Source of the DNA: Tritrichomonas musculus
Lineage: Eukaryota; Parabasalia; Tritrichomonadida; Tritrichomonadidae
Direction of reading: 5' to 3'
DNA: 64,000 nucleotides
Assembly (NCBI GenBank): GCA_039105265.1
Contig: JAPFFF010000011.1
Span: 2,728,001 to 2,792,000 of the forward strand
Numbering within the stretch: position 1 is the stretch's first letter; every line of letters begins with the position of its first letter. Below, in pieces: positions 1 to 9,434 of the stretch. Below the pieces are notes generated by a model. The model made no database searches. It had not been told where the DNA came from and worked only from the letters and a program-made list of their open reading frames with translations. Position numbers and translations under genes: made by a program.

Positions 1-551
1 ATCGGCTCAGGTAACAGATATGGAACCATATCTATGAATTTGGGGAGATGCTGCATAAACTTTTCCTTCACACTTTTTGCATGAGCATCATCAGATTTAT
101 AAAAGTAGTATCTATCCCAAGCTTCAAGCACCTCCTTGACTGCCTGTTTTATCTCATCGCCAAACAATTCTGGCCTATCGATGACGTGCTTCATACCACG
201 GATGCCAACATCTGATTCACCGCATTCAGTATATAAAAACGGAATGAACTCCTCGGTTGAGAAATCCGGGATTTTATACTGTGGGTCAATCAAATATTGG
301 TTCAGATCTCTTAACTTGGCTGCAGTATCATTAACACCACTATTTAAAGGTGGTTTACCATTTCTAGATGAATCGTACATGGCTTTCAGATCATCGAGTA
401 TTTCTTTTGCCTCTTCATTGAACAAACCTGAATAATGGCTGGCGAACCTTATATTATTGATGATCCCATTTGGTACTCCACGTAAATGTAAATAAATAAG
501 AAACTCACGGGTTGTGCGATCCTGGACTTCCTTACTAATACGGGTAAGCAT
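1..551 (-). CDS. Hypothetical protein, cut by window edge
   Basis: An open frame read from an ATG at 551 to the window edge, at least 183 residues with no stop. It starts MLTRISKEVQDRTTREFLIY and continues as a mixed helical, soluble-looking protein; no signal peptide, membrane segment or known motif was seen. It is divergent from the fibre-like gene, with only 18 bp between the two start codons, so both probably share one promoter region. In element II the fibre gene is likewise divergent from another gene (20132-22429), but I see no clear similarity between that 765-aa protein and this one. Function unknown. The reading is supported by codon-like composition and position, not by homology. 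Confidence 0.65.
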   Translation of the reverse strand, partial: MLTRISKEVQDRTTREFLIYLHLRGVPNGIINNIRFASHYSGLFNEEAKEILDDLKAMYDSSRNGKPPLNSGVNDTAAKLRDLNQYLIDPQYKIPDFSTEEFIPFLYTECGESDVGIRGMKHVIDRPELFGDEIKQAVKEVLEAWDRYYFYKSDDAHAKSVKEKFMQHLPKFIDMVPYLLPEP

Positions 552-569
552 ACCTTTATTTTATAGTAA

Positions 570-3134
570 ATGTTCAGTATAGAACAGAGTGGATTTTCAA
601 TAAAAGCGTCCACTATTGACGAGTTACTAATAGAGTACATCAAAAAGTATGCATGCATGTGTCATGCTAATGGGTCCAATGGCTCGAATATAACTGGTGC
701 CAACCAGGAGCAGATCAAGGAACTCATTACGAGTACAGTTGGTGAGCAACTCGAAAAATATGCCTTAGCCAAGGACCTTGAGTCATACGCTTTGCAAACC
801 CAGCTATTCGACTATGTGAAAACCGAGGATTTCAATACGGAGATGCTGAAGTACGCATCTAGTGAAGATGTGGATAGTGCCATTGGGGAATTACGTGATT
901 ACATAGCCAAAAACTGTGCACTATCTACTGAAATACCTGAGGTCCCTGAGAACATCGTTACGAGTGATTCATTGAGTACTGCTTTGGAACCGTACGCGAA
1001 GCTTGCGAACTTAGGTGAGTACGCGAAGACTCAGGACTTACCAGATATGTCCGAGTATGCGAAGCTTGCGAACTTAGGTGAGTACGTGAAGACCCAGGAC
1101 CTCCCTGAGATACCCACAGTTCTCAAAAATAGTGAGTTGCAATTGAACATAAGAGATCAATTACCAGACGAAATGTTTCAGAAATTGATGGCTGAAGATG
1201 TTAAACCATTATCAGCTCAAGCATCAATGTGTTTAACAAGTATGGCGGCTAATGAAGGTCTTCAAGCGGCTTTGGATTCTTGTTCCGAACAATATGTTCC
1301 AAAAGATGACCTCCCAGCGATTATTGATCAAGTGAAAGGCTATATCCCAGAGATTATCGAGGGGCAAACAACTATTCAATTCACAATCGCCAATAATACA
1401 ATTCTTGATTTGGATTACGACCCATATCATGTACTGATTGAGCAATATGGGTTGGATATTGTATCATCAGACAGTTACTATACGGCCCATTATGTTCACG
1501 CAGACTATTCGTACAATGACGATGATGATAATCTACCCTCTCAGATACTGCGCATGGAAGGAAGTGATTCTAGTCTTTGGTATCTGTATAACTCCCATGA
1601 GTTAATCAATCCAGGAACTGGTGATACACCGGAAATACTGTCATGCTCAATAACCAAAACTGTCGAACCAACCGACAAAAACGCTTATTCGGCGAGATAC
1701 GTGTCGAACACTTATGCTCTCAAAGCGGAGATCCCAGCACCAGTTGACTTGACACCATATTATACCAGTGGTCAGGCTGATGAGAAGTTCGTCGATGAAG
1801 ATGAGCTCGCATATGAATTAGATAAGTATGAGACCAAGGATGTGGCTGATGGGAAGTACGCGAAGCTTGCGAACTTAGGTGAGTATGCATTGAAAACGGA
1901 TATCCCTGAGATCCCCACTGATTTGGTTAATGAATCTGCACTGAGCACCGCACTATATGGCACTGAATTGAATATTGAATATCCGAATCCAGTTCGTGAT
2001 TATATATTTGTAAAACCATACTCACCAGAAACCGATATACATGTGATATTTGATGTTAATTGGGGTTCTAACACGGATTACATTAACAATATACAACATT
2101 TTGATTTGATATTCAAGCCTTATGAAAAATATAAGAGAGGATATAGAATGGTGTTAGATAATGGATCGTATATTGTATGGTATGATCGTGGTGAATTTAT
2201 GGTGTATAATTCAAGTGGCAATACTCAATGGTTAATGAATGTCATTAAAGCTCAAATCGAATCACCATTTGTAAAAACTGAGAGTATTACTAATGAAGGT
2301 TCCCAACAAATCACAATTCAATGTACACAGAATGATCGTGGTTGTGTAATCCCAGATGATGATGTAAGGAAAGTATTCACTACCGAAACTATTATCGTCA
2401 AATTCAAACGAAATGCTGATGATGCATCATATGAAGAAGCTGAATACGGATACAGTTTATTTAAGAGTTTGAATATGATTTACAAATCAACCAGTGGTGC
2501 ATTAATAAATATTAATTATAATACCCATATTATCTCATTGAGAGCTGAAGACGATACACTGACCAATATATATGATGCGTCTATCACACTAATCCGCCAC
2601 CGACCTGTGAACAATGATATGATTACTTCGGTGAAATATGTGACTGATAACTTTGCATTGAAGTCATATGTTGATGAACTTCACGCAATCGCCAGTACAA
2701 CCATCACCCACTACTCCCCAATCGAGTCATCGGTTAACACCATCACCGATTTCGTCATTGGAGCTCCAGTATATATGACCGGCAAGGTATATCATCGTGA
2801 GGACTCGAAATGGGTCCCTAGCACTGAAGCTGACACCACTGATTGCATATGTAGTGTGAAGACCACTGGTACCTGGAAGGAGTATGTTGGTATATGTGTG
2901 AGAATCGATGAAGCCAATAGTTGTATCACATTCGCCACTCATGGGGATTACATGGTTAAGGTTGAGGACTCCTCATGCTATTCCATTGGGGATGAGGTAT
3001 TCATCGATAACGCTGATAATAAACTGAAGATACTCACTGGTGAGACCGCGATAACCTCAAAAATAAATCGTATGACAGTGGGTATCATAACTGGTATCAT
3101 CAACGGATCCACATTAGCTGTGTTTAAGGCCTAA
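570..3134 (+). CDS. Fibre-like repeat protein
   Basis: 854 aa. The N-terminus (MFSIEQSG) matches that of the 828-aa protein at 17623-20109. The middle holds short repeats of the type YAKLANLGEYAKTQDLP (about residues 142, 163 and 430) and a PYYTSGQADEKF module followed by DELAYELDKYETK (about 400-420). The last ~145 residues (from about 710, TITHYSPIESS) form a conserved domain shared by three proteins in this window. Such repeat-stalk plus conserved-tip architecture is typical of trimeric viral or phage fibres, so a particle-surface or receptor-binding role is inferred, not shown. No signal peptide or membrane segment. It converges on the polymerase gene across 88 bp that contain hairpins. 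Confidence 0.75.
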   Translation: MFSIEQSGFSIKASTIDELLIEYIKKYACMCHANGSNGSNITGANQEQIKELITSTVGEQLEKYALAKDLESYALQTQLFDYVKTEDFNTEMLKYASSEDVDSAIGELRDYIAKNCALSTEIPEVPENIVTSDSLSTALEPYAKLANLGEYAKTQDLPDMSEYAKLANLGEYVKTQDLPEIPTVLKNSELQLNIRDQLPDEMFQKLMAEDVKPLSAQASMCLTSMAANEGLQAALDSCSEQYVPKDDLPAIIDQVKGYIPEIIEGQTTIQFTIANNTILDLDYDPYHVLIEQYGLDIVSSDSYYTAHYVHADYSYNDDDDNLPSQILRMEGSDSSLWYLYNSHELINPGTGDTPEILSCSITKTVEPTDKNAYSARYVSNTYALKAEIPAPVDLTPYYTSGQADEKFVDEDELAYELDKYETKDVADGKYAKLANLGEYALKTDIPEIPTDLVNESALSTALYGTELNIEYPNPVRDYIFVKPYSPETDIHVIFDVNWGSNTDYINNIQHFDLIFKPYEKYKRGYRMVLDNGSYIVWYDRGEFMVYNSSGNTQWLMNVIKAQIESPFVKTESITNEGSQQITIQCTQNDRGCVIPDDDVRKVFTTETIIVKFKRNADDASYEEAEYGYSLFKSLNMIYKSTSGALININYNTHIISLRAEDDTLTNIYDASITLIRHRPVNNDMITSVKYVTDNFALKSYVDELHAIASTTITHYSPIESSVNTITDFVIGAPVYMTGKVYHREDSKWVPSTEADTTDCICSVKTTGTWKEYVGICVRIDEANSCITFATHGDYMVKVEDSSCYSIGDEVFIDNADNKLKILTGETAITSKINRMTVGIITGIINGSTLAVFKA

Positions 3135-3139
3135 TTATC

Positions 3140-3207
3140 GGGACAGCAATTTTGCTGTTCCAGGGATTTAGGGGTTATCACCATGAAATCCGGGTCGACG
3201 GGATTTC
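3140..3207. terminator. Two hairpins between convergent genes
   Basis: The 88-bp gap between the convergent fibre and polymerase genes contains a near-perfect inverted repeat at 3140-3161 (GGGACAGCAA against TTGCTGTTCC, about 8-10 pairs) and a second stem at 3185-3207 (GAAATCC against GGATTTC, 9-nt loop). Either could end transcription from both sides or stabilise the RNA 3' ends. The function is inferred from position only. The 15-mer CTGTTCCAGGGATTT at 3155-3169 recurs at 9408-9422 in the next non-coding gap of this element. Confidence 0.4.
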
Positions 3208-3222
3208 CCGCACACCCCATAT

Positions 3223-6200
3223 TCAATTCGAATTGCATATAATATAGTCCCCTGATGTGAGTCCGTGGATGAATGGTGCACAGGATTGGTTCTCGAGGAC
3301 AATCATTTTGGTGTGAGTCCCAGTGAGAGCATTCTTGTTTACCGTGATCTTGGACATCGTCATCTCACTGATTTTGCTCTGGATTTTGTTGCGCATGGTC
3401 ATCCCCGGAGGGGCTGAGAGCTTCGGCATGAAATGCCTCAGGAACGAAGTTCCGTTGCGCATGACCATCTGCAGATTGATATTTTTGCCAACCTTCACAC
3501 CACCATTGTCGATGATGTCCTTGTAATCATCACTTGTAATACGGTTTTTCTTGAGGGAGACCCCCTTGAGTTTGAGTGCCTTGGTTACAGCTCCACTATT
3601 AAATATGGTGTAGCACTTGGGGGCCAACGCTATCATATTCTCACCATATTTCTCAATGCAGAGACCCAGTATTTTCTTCTCATCAGCGATTGTGTTTATA
3701 TTGGGATTCGGCATGAACTTATATATGTTCTCATCATAGTATGCCCTATTCTTGATGATGTATTTGAACTCTTGATCGGACCCCTTGGTATCATCACCAG
3801 CAACCGCAAAATACGCACTATCAGTGTCCCCCTCTATGAAATGGAATCGCTCCACATCAAGGCACTTGTACATGAACTCATATATGAATGTGAGATACCA
3901 GAATTTGGCGTTATCTAGAGTCCAGAATGATTCCTGAAGGCATGTCGTGCATTTGAAGCTCTTTGGGTTCATCTGGAGTAGATAGTTGTCATCACTCAAT
4001 TTGGTGCCACTGACATAGTTGTCGTAGATGATATTCTGGAAGGTCTTATCGCGTGAGCATATCTTGATTTTGGAGAACTTCTCGGTGTTCATACCATCGT
4101 ACCCATATGAGCCATTCATGCTGATCTTGTAGAACTTCTCATTTCCCCCAGCAGCTCCAGAGATGATATCCTGACGGCGTTTCATGAACTCGCTAACGAA
4201 TGGGTTGAATCCGCGATGAGCCTCGTATTTGGTGAGACTCTTGATATCCTCGATGACAAGTCCATGGTCAAGTAGGAACCAGAGGTAGTAGTTCGAGAAT
4301 GTCTGATAGGTACCCATTGTATCAACACTCATGGTCAGCTTCCGTTCAGTTTTGTCAACAGATGGGAGCTTATTGTGAGTCATGTAGTTGTGCATATATG
4401 GGCCGATGGTGGTCTCATCATTGGAGATATCGAAATTGCGGAATACAGGTGGGAAATTGATGAAGTAGTTGATTTTGGATATTGGGCATTTCAACATGAC
4501 CTCCGCTTTGAACAGGAATTTGGGGTGCTTTCGGAGCTTCTGGCTGTTGATGATACTCATGCATGTGTTGTAGGTCTTCATATTTTTGACCCCGTCCTTG
4601 TACACCTCGAATCGCTCCATCATGGAACCTGGCATATACATGACTCCCCCGTGATATGGATTGGCATCATGTTTGGTTGAACTGAATGCAGATGGGTATA
4701 AGCTGTTGAAATCGACTCCAACAATATGAGTCATCGTGTGTGGGGTATCATATGAGATTACCTTGTGATCAACGGCGTTGTATCTAAAACGGTTTATTTT
4801 GGTATGACCCTTGATGTTGACACGGTGCATGACATTGGATAGACCACCAGTGATGTTGTTCCGTAAGCTGTAATACTCCTGTTCATCGTTGATGAGTGTT
4901 GGGAGATGCATCATCTTGCAGTACTTCTTCAGCTGAATTCGGAGTTTGGTTATATTGGGGTCATCACGGCTGCGAAGTCTGTTGCATTCCGCACAAGCGA
5001 GTTTACAGTTACTGAGTTCATGACCGATATCATTATTGATTCTATCGAGAGTGGGTCTGTTGGTCCATGTGAAGTGCTCACCACAGAGATGGCACTTGCC
5101 TGTGTCTGGATTGTTGTACATCTCCATGAACTTATCGAATTGCTCCTCACAAACACATTTATCGAGGTTCCTGGGTTTGTCCTTATGAGCTAGATTATAT
5201 TTGACATCCTGGTTATAGTAGTTCTCGCATTTGAATCGCCACCAATCGAGGTTTGGTTTGAATTTGTTAATGGGATTCTGTATAGAGTATTCGGCATTTG
5301 GATTGAATTCCTTATATGCGAGTGCATACTTGATACAGGATGCATTCTTGCTTAGCGATAGGTTTGAGATGAGGTCCACGTTGTACTGCGCATTGAGTGC
5401 AATCAGGTTGTCAATGGGTTTGATCATCATCTCGACATCATTATCATTGTATGCAAGTAGGTAGTCCCATCGGGTTTCATAGTTTTTGGCATCCTCGAGA
5501 TATAGTTTGTAATCATCTGGTGTCAATGGGTTCTTCTGGTTGAGATAACTATAGAACGCTTCATACTCAAATGGCTCTGCTTTTGAGAGGACCTCATTGT
5601 AGTTCTCAGTGTTGATGGCTTCATATGGGAACACACCCTTAGAGCTATTCTCAACTCCCCCGCAAATGATTCCATTTGAGTGCAAAGCCATGCTTTGCCC
5701 AAAGTCTACCCCGAATTGTCGTAATGTACCTCCAGCGACAAATGATTGTGCATCGATGAATCGCAACTTGGTATCGTATTTGGGTGACTTCAATATGAAC
5801 TGCTTCAGTGAGGATGTGGTACCAATGATACTATTGGGCTCAACACTCCAGAACATATTTCGCTTGGCTGAACTGTAGTTGAGATACTCCTTGAATAGGT
5901 TGCTATCGAATCTACTCGAGTTGAATCCAAATACGGTTATCACATTCAGGTTGCGATCAATGGTTTTGAGATTGTCAACTGGTTGATTGATGAAGGATTT
6001 CATGTATTGAACCTTATCGTGATACACTTGCTTGGATTGCTCAAACAACCACTCAATCCACTTGATGATGAACTCAGATGAATCCCTTAATGAGAAGTGC
6101 TTTGTGGTACAACCAGATTGCGATTTGACACATGATGATACACTAAGGGGTATCAGTCGTGAGTTGATGGTTGTGGATGAACCAATAGATGTATTCACAG

Positions 6201-8766
6201 GCTGTTCAACAGTTTCGAAATCGTAGGTGATGTAATATATGTTGGGTTTCCATTCGAGACCATAGGCTAAGCAATATTCGTACACCGGATTGCTGAGTAT
6301 ATGTGGACAGTATGGTAGTGGTTCACGATTGGGTATGAAACGCTTTCGAAATACACCGGAATGCAGTTCCTGCTCACAGTTCTTAACATGGTTCTCGAAA
6401 CACTTCATATTGTAATGACCGTAATGGGCATATGAACCACACTTTGGACAGATATGGATGTTGGTCAGCTTCTCAGCATTCCTGATGTACATTATGTGGA
6501 TGATTCGATTTTGGGTGTACAGCAATGCGGATTTCCTAAATGAGTTATCCTCATTGTATTTCCATTGGTCCTGAAGGTTATAGACTTTGAGATCCTCCAA
6601 GTACTCATAGATGTCCACATTCAAGTGATGCTTCTCAGCAGATGCCTTCATGGATTCAATTGATGTACCCGGATAGTTGTTCAGGAGGTCGGTTGCATCT
6701 TGAGATGGCTTAGTAGAATACACTATATTGTGATCCTCGCATAGGAGCTTCCTAGCTACCTGTGTGCGATTCTTAGTATTGCAACCAGATTCAGGGTCAA
6801 CCAGATGATCATCTAGACATGCAGCCAGAAATCGGTACCAACATAGATTGTCATCAGCATTGTCCGTGATGATGTATTTGCTATTTTTGATCTCAGGAGG
6901 TAAATCCTTGATTGGACCACTAACCTTGACCATTCGAGATACCGTGAATGAGACTGATCCTACCATAATCAACTTGGTTCCAGATGTTGAGGTCTCATAT
7001 GAGTGCAGTACTGATTCAATATAGTACTTCACGATATCAAGTGATTGCTCATCACGAACCACAATTGGGATAGCCGATTTATAGTTGTTCCAATTGATTT
7101 CCCTAGCTGCATATTCACATGAATACCCAAACACTTTCTCAGCATAGGGAGTCTCAAATACACCCGAGAGTTGGAAATAGATTTTGAATGGTTTTACCTC
7201 GCGCTTATAGACCTGTTGCAAGCCGTCATATATGGTGTTCAATGAGGATATCGAGTTGAAGTAGTATATGTATATTGGCTCATAGGTATCGATATCCTCA
7301 CGCTCATTGGAATCACTATCAGCATATTTGGTATATGATCGCCAAGCCTCAACAGCCCTATCATAGCTATCAGGTTCATTCACCATGAGGAAATCAGTGT
7401 GTTTCGATTTGAACTCATGACCGAACTCACTGAGGTAATCGAGTATTTCATTATTTTCGGGGTTCTTGGGGAGATCATCGATATTTTCGGGGGCCTTGGG
7501 GGAATCATTGATAATATGGACCAGTTTTGTAACCTTAGTCCTGTCTCGGGGTATATTATGTATTTCAGTTCTGTCGAGATACTCGGGATAATACTTGTTG
7601 AAATATGAATATGCTTTGTGTTCATCATCTAATTGCTGAATGAACTTAATCCAGGTATTCAATTGCTGGCGTTCATCAATGCGGTCCTCAATCTTGTAAG
7701 CATCTCTATCGAAATGCTTGAAGTAATCCTTAGTTCGTTCAGCCTCAAGTCTCTCGAAGAATGTATCAAGATCTGATTCCTTGATATGATAATCGCGATC
7801 AAAACCGGTGCGATATACAAATAAATTATCATTCAGGAACTTTACGAAACTGCTCAGTCGTTCATTATATGATGTGTTGTGGAATTGGATGTTGGCATCG
7901 AACTCCTCATTGGCCTTATCGATATATTCTTCAACAGTTTCCTCGGGTATAATACGTTTAGCGAAATTCTTAGTACTAATCTTGCGATGCTTTTCACGCT
8001 CCAGTTTCTTCTCCTGTTCCCGCTTCTGTTTCAATCGATCGCGTTTCGACTTCTCAGCGAGTTTCTGTTCCCGCTTCTGTTCCTGCTTCTGGAGACGCTC
8101 TTGCTTAGCACGCTCCTGTTCCAATTGCTTAGCACGTTCCCGCTCAAGTCTGACCTTCTCAATTGCTTGCAGATTCTGTTCAGTTGCATCCCTCAGCAGC
8201 TTATCCTCTTGTTCATCATGCAGTCTCTCGAAGAATCTATCAAAATGGGATTCCTCGAGAAGAGTATTAGTATCAAAACGTGTGCGATATACAAATAAAT
8301 TATCATTCAGGAACTTTATGAGACTGCTCTGCTGTGCGGCCTGTGATATGTCGGTTGGGATTTTGCCATCGAACTCTGTGTTGGCGATCTTGATATAATC
8401 TTTGACATCACTCGCGGTTAAAACAGTTTTATTAAAATGGGTCTTATTAATCTTGCTATTCAGTAAGCGTTCAGTACCTTCCAATCCCAATACCTTGAGA
8501 CGCCTCTGCTCAGCACGTGTAAGCCTCAGTCGTCTGAGGAATGTATCAAGATCTGATTCCTCGAGCTTATTATCGGTATCAAAACCAGTGTGATCTACAA
8601 ATGAGTTCTCATTCAGGAACTTTATGAGACTACTCAGCTGTCCAACATATGGGCTGCTAGTTGAGATACCCCCACGGAACTTCTCATTGATGAGATCGAT
8701 ATAGTCTCTGACGATGTCTGTGGGTAGAACCTTTTTATCGAAATTCCAACTAGTAATCTTACTCAT
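3223..8766 (-). CDS. Protein-primed family B DNA polymerase (Polinton type)
   Basis: 1847 aa, the replication polymerase. Residues 3-80, 105-182 and 262-340 are three copies of one N-terminal domain, where element II has a single copy; a charged coiled coil (185-260) separates copies two and three. A C2H2-like zinc site (ICPKCGSYAH...H...C) follows, then exonuclease motif YDFET, an HNH-like Cys cluster (CHLCGEHF ... CAECNRLR, about 1220-1260), palm motif A (DFNSLYPS, about 1352), motif B (KISMNGSYG) and motif C (GDTDS, about 1649). The two polymerases of element II share this order and are clearly homologous. Polintons use this enzyme with a terminal protein primer. The start is chosen at the ATG before the first repeat. 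Confidence 0.92.
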   Translation of the reverse strand: MSKITSWNFDKKVLPTDIVRDYIDLINEKFRGGISTSSPYVGQLSSLIKFLNENSFVDHTGFDTDNKLEESDLDTFLRRLRLTRAEQRRLKVLGLEGTERLLNSKINKTHFNKTVLTASDVKDYIKIANTEFDGKIPTDISQAAQQSSLIKFLNDNLFVYRTRFDTNTLLEESHFDRFFERLHDEQEDKLLRDATEQNLQAIEKVRLERERAKQLEQERAKQERLQKQEQKREQKLAEKSKRDRLKQKREQEKKLEREKHRKISTKNFAKRIIPEETVEEYIDKANEEFDANIQFHNTSYNERLSSFVKFLNDNLFVYRTGFDRDYHIKESDLDTFFERLEAERTKDYFKHFDRDAYKIEDRIDERQQLNTWIKFIQQLDDEHKAYSYFNKYYPEYLDRTEIHNIPRDRTKVTKLVHIINDSPKAPENIDDLPKNPENNEILDYLSEFGHEFKSKHTDFLMVNEPDSYDRAVEAWRSYTKYADSDSNEREDIDTYEPIYIYYFNSISSLNTIYDGLQQVYKREVKPFKIYFQLSGVFETPYAEKVFGYSCEYAAREINWNNYKSAIPIVVRDEQSLDIVKYYIESVLHSYETSTSGTKLIMVGSVSFTVSRMVKVSGPIKDLPPEIKNSKYIITDNADDNLCWYRFLAACLDDHLVDPESGCNTKNRTQVARKLLCEDHNIVYSTKPSQDATDLLNNYPGTSIESMKASAEKHHLNVDIYEYLEDLKVYNLQDQWKYNEDNSFRKSALLYTQNRIIHIMYIRNAEKLTNIHICPKCGSYAHYGHYNMKCFENHVKNCEQELHSGVFRKRFIPNREPLPYCPHILSNPVYEYCLAYGLEWKPNIYYITYDFETVEQPVNTSIGSSTTINSRLIPLSVSSCVKSQSGCTTKHFSLRDSSEFIIKWIEWLFEQSKQVYHDKVQYMKSFINQPVDNLKTIDRNLNVITVFGFNSSRFDSNLFKEYLNYSSAKRNMFWSVEPNSIIGTTSSLKQFILKSPKYDTKLRFIDAQSFVAGGTLRQFGVDFGQSMALHSNGIICGGVENSSKGVFPYEAINTENYNEVLSKAEPFEYEAFYSYLNQKNPLTPDDYKLYLEDAKNYETRWDYLLAYNDNDVEMMIKPIDNLIALNAQYNVDLISNLSLSKNASCIKYALAYKEFNPNAEYSIQNPINKFKPNLDWWRFKCENYYNQDVKYNLAHKDKPRNLDKCVCEEQFDKFMEMYNNPDTGKCHLCGEHFTWTNRPTLDRINNDIGHELSNCKLACAECNRLRSRDDPNITKLRIQLKKYCKMMHLPTLINDEQEYYSLRNNITGGLSNVMHRVNIKGHTKINRFRYNAVDHKVISYDTPHTMTHIVGVDFNSLYPSAFSSTKHDANPYHGGVMYMPGSMMERFEVYKDGVKNMKTYNTCMSIINSQKLRKHPKFLFKAEVMLKCPISKINYFINFPPVFRNFDISNDETTIGPYMHNYMTHNKLPSVDKTERKLTMSVDTMGTYQTFSNYYLWFLLDHGLVIEDIKSLTKYEAHRGFNPFVSEFMKRRQDIISGAAGGNEKFYKISMNGSYGYDGMNTEKFSKIKICSRDKTFQNIIYDNYVSGTKLSDDNYLLQMNPKSFKCTTCLQESFWTLDNAKFWYLTFIYEFMYKCLDVERFHFIEGDTDSAYFAVAGDDTKGSDQEFKYIIKNRAYYDENIYKFMPNPNINTIADEKKILGLCIEKYGENMIALAPKCYTIFNSGAVTKALKLKGVSLKKNRITSDDYKDIIDNGGVKVGKNINLQMVMRNGTSFLRHFMPKLSAPPGMTMRNKIQSKISEMTMSKITVNKNALTGTHTKMIVLENQSCAPFIHGLTSGDYIICNSN

Positions 8767-8833
8767 TTACCCCATTGGTAAAAATACAAAAATAATCATC
8801 GCAACGCAGTTGATAACATACTATTTTTGAATT

Positions 8834-9379
8834 TTACTCAATTGTATCAATCTCATCTGGAGCTGGGCCGTTTATAGGCATATGGGTGTTGATTAGTTTT
8901 TGGGTCATATACATGGAGATACTCAATTTCAGGTTATCACGTATGAGTCTACGCAATAGGGATACGCGTTTATGAGGTTCTGCGTTGGAGATCGCATCGA
9001 TTACTGTCTGTGATGTGACATATTGGATCAATCGGTCGTGATCCCCAATATCCAGGAACTTGCTTCGATTGAATATATGGGTGCGATTTAAACGAGGTCG
9101 AGGATGTTCAATAGATGGAGTCTCAGGAGGTGAGTCATTTGCATCCTGAGTGGTGTCCTGAGTGGTGTTGATATGTGCTTCAGCCTTTGGGGTATCAGCA
9201 GATGGTTTGCGTTTATGGTTCATACGCTTAATCAAATGCTTGACATCTCGGCGCAAATCGGTGATACCATCTACGATCTTTAGGAGTATCTCAGCATCAG
9301 TTGCTGTATCAGTAGCTGTACCAGGAGCCATATCTGTATCCATATCAATATCTGTACCAGTTGCTGTACCAGTATCCAT
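8834..9379 (-). CDS. Conserved small protein with C-terminal helical domain
   Basis: 181 aa. The N-terminal ~50 residues are low complexity, a run of alternating D, T, G and A (MDTGTATGTDID...). The C-terminal ~70 residues (from IFNRSKFLD to KLINTH) are homologous to the end of the 116-aa proteins at 11920-12270 and 36033-36383 (IFNSSKFLNKDEREKVIQFL). In all three the gene starts close to the polymerase gene: downstream of it on the same strand's 5' side here, divergent from it in element II. The domain looks helical and basic enough to bind nucleic acid, but no family was recognised. A T-rich motif (9385-9394) precedes the start. Confidence 0.75.
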   Translation of the reverse strand: MDTGTATGTDIDMDTDMAPGTATDTATDAEILLKIVDGITDLRRDVKHLIKRMNHKRKPSADTPKAEAHINTTQDTTQDANDSPPETPSIEHPRPRLNRTHIFNRSKFLDIGDHDRLIQYVTSQTVIDAISNAEPHKRVSLLRRLIRDNLKLSISMYMTQKLINTHMPINGPAPDEIDTIE

Positions 9380-9384
9380 TTATG

Positions 9385-9394
9385 CAAAAATAAA
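9385..9394 (-). promoter_or_regulatory. TTTATTTTTG start-proximal motif
   Basis: TTTATTTTTG on the minus strand, ending 5 nt before the ATG of the 181-aa gene. The same string occurs at the same distance before other genes of elements II and III, so a promoter role is inferred. Confidence 0.45.
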
Positions 9395-9434
9395 ATATTA
9401 TTTTCGACTGTTCCAGGGATTTTGACGAATGTAC

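Noticed and set aside
7808-8398. Plus-strand frames of 139-196 aa opposite the polymerase N-terminus
   Set aside because: Leucine/serine/cysteine-rich antisense shadows of the E/K-rich coiled coil and repeats of the polymerase.
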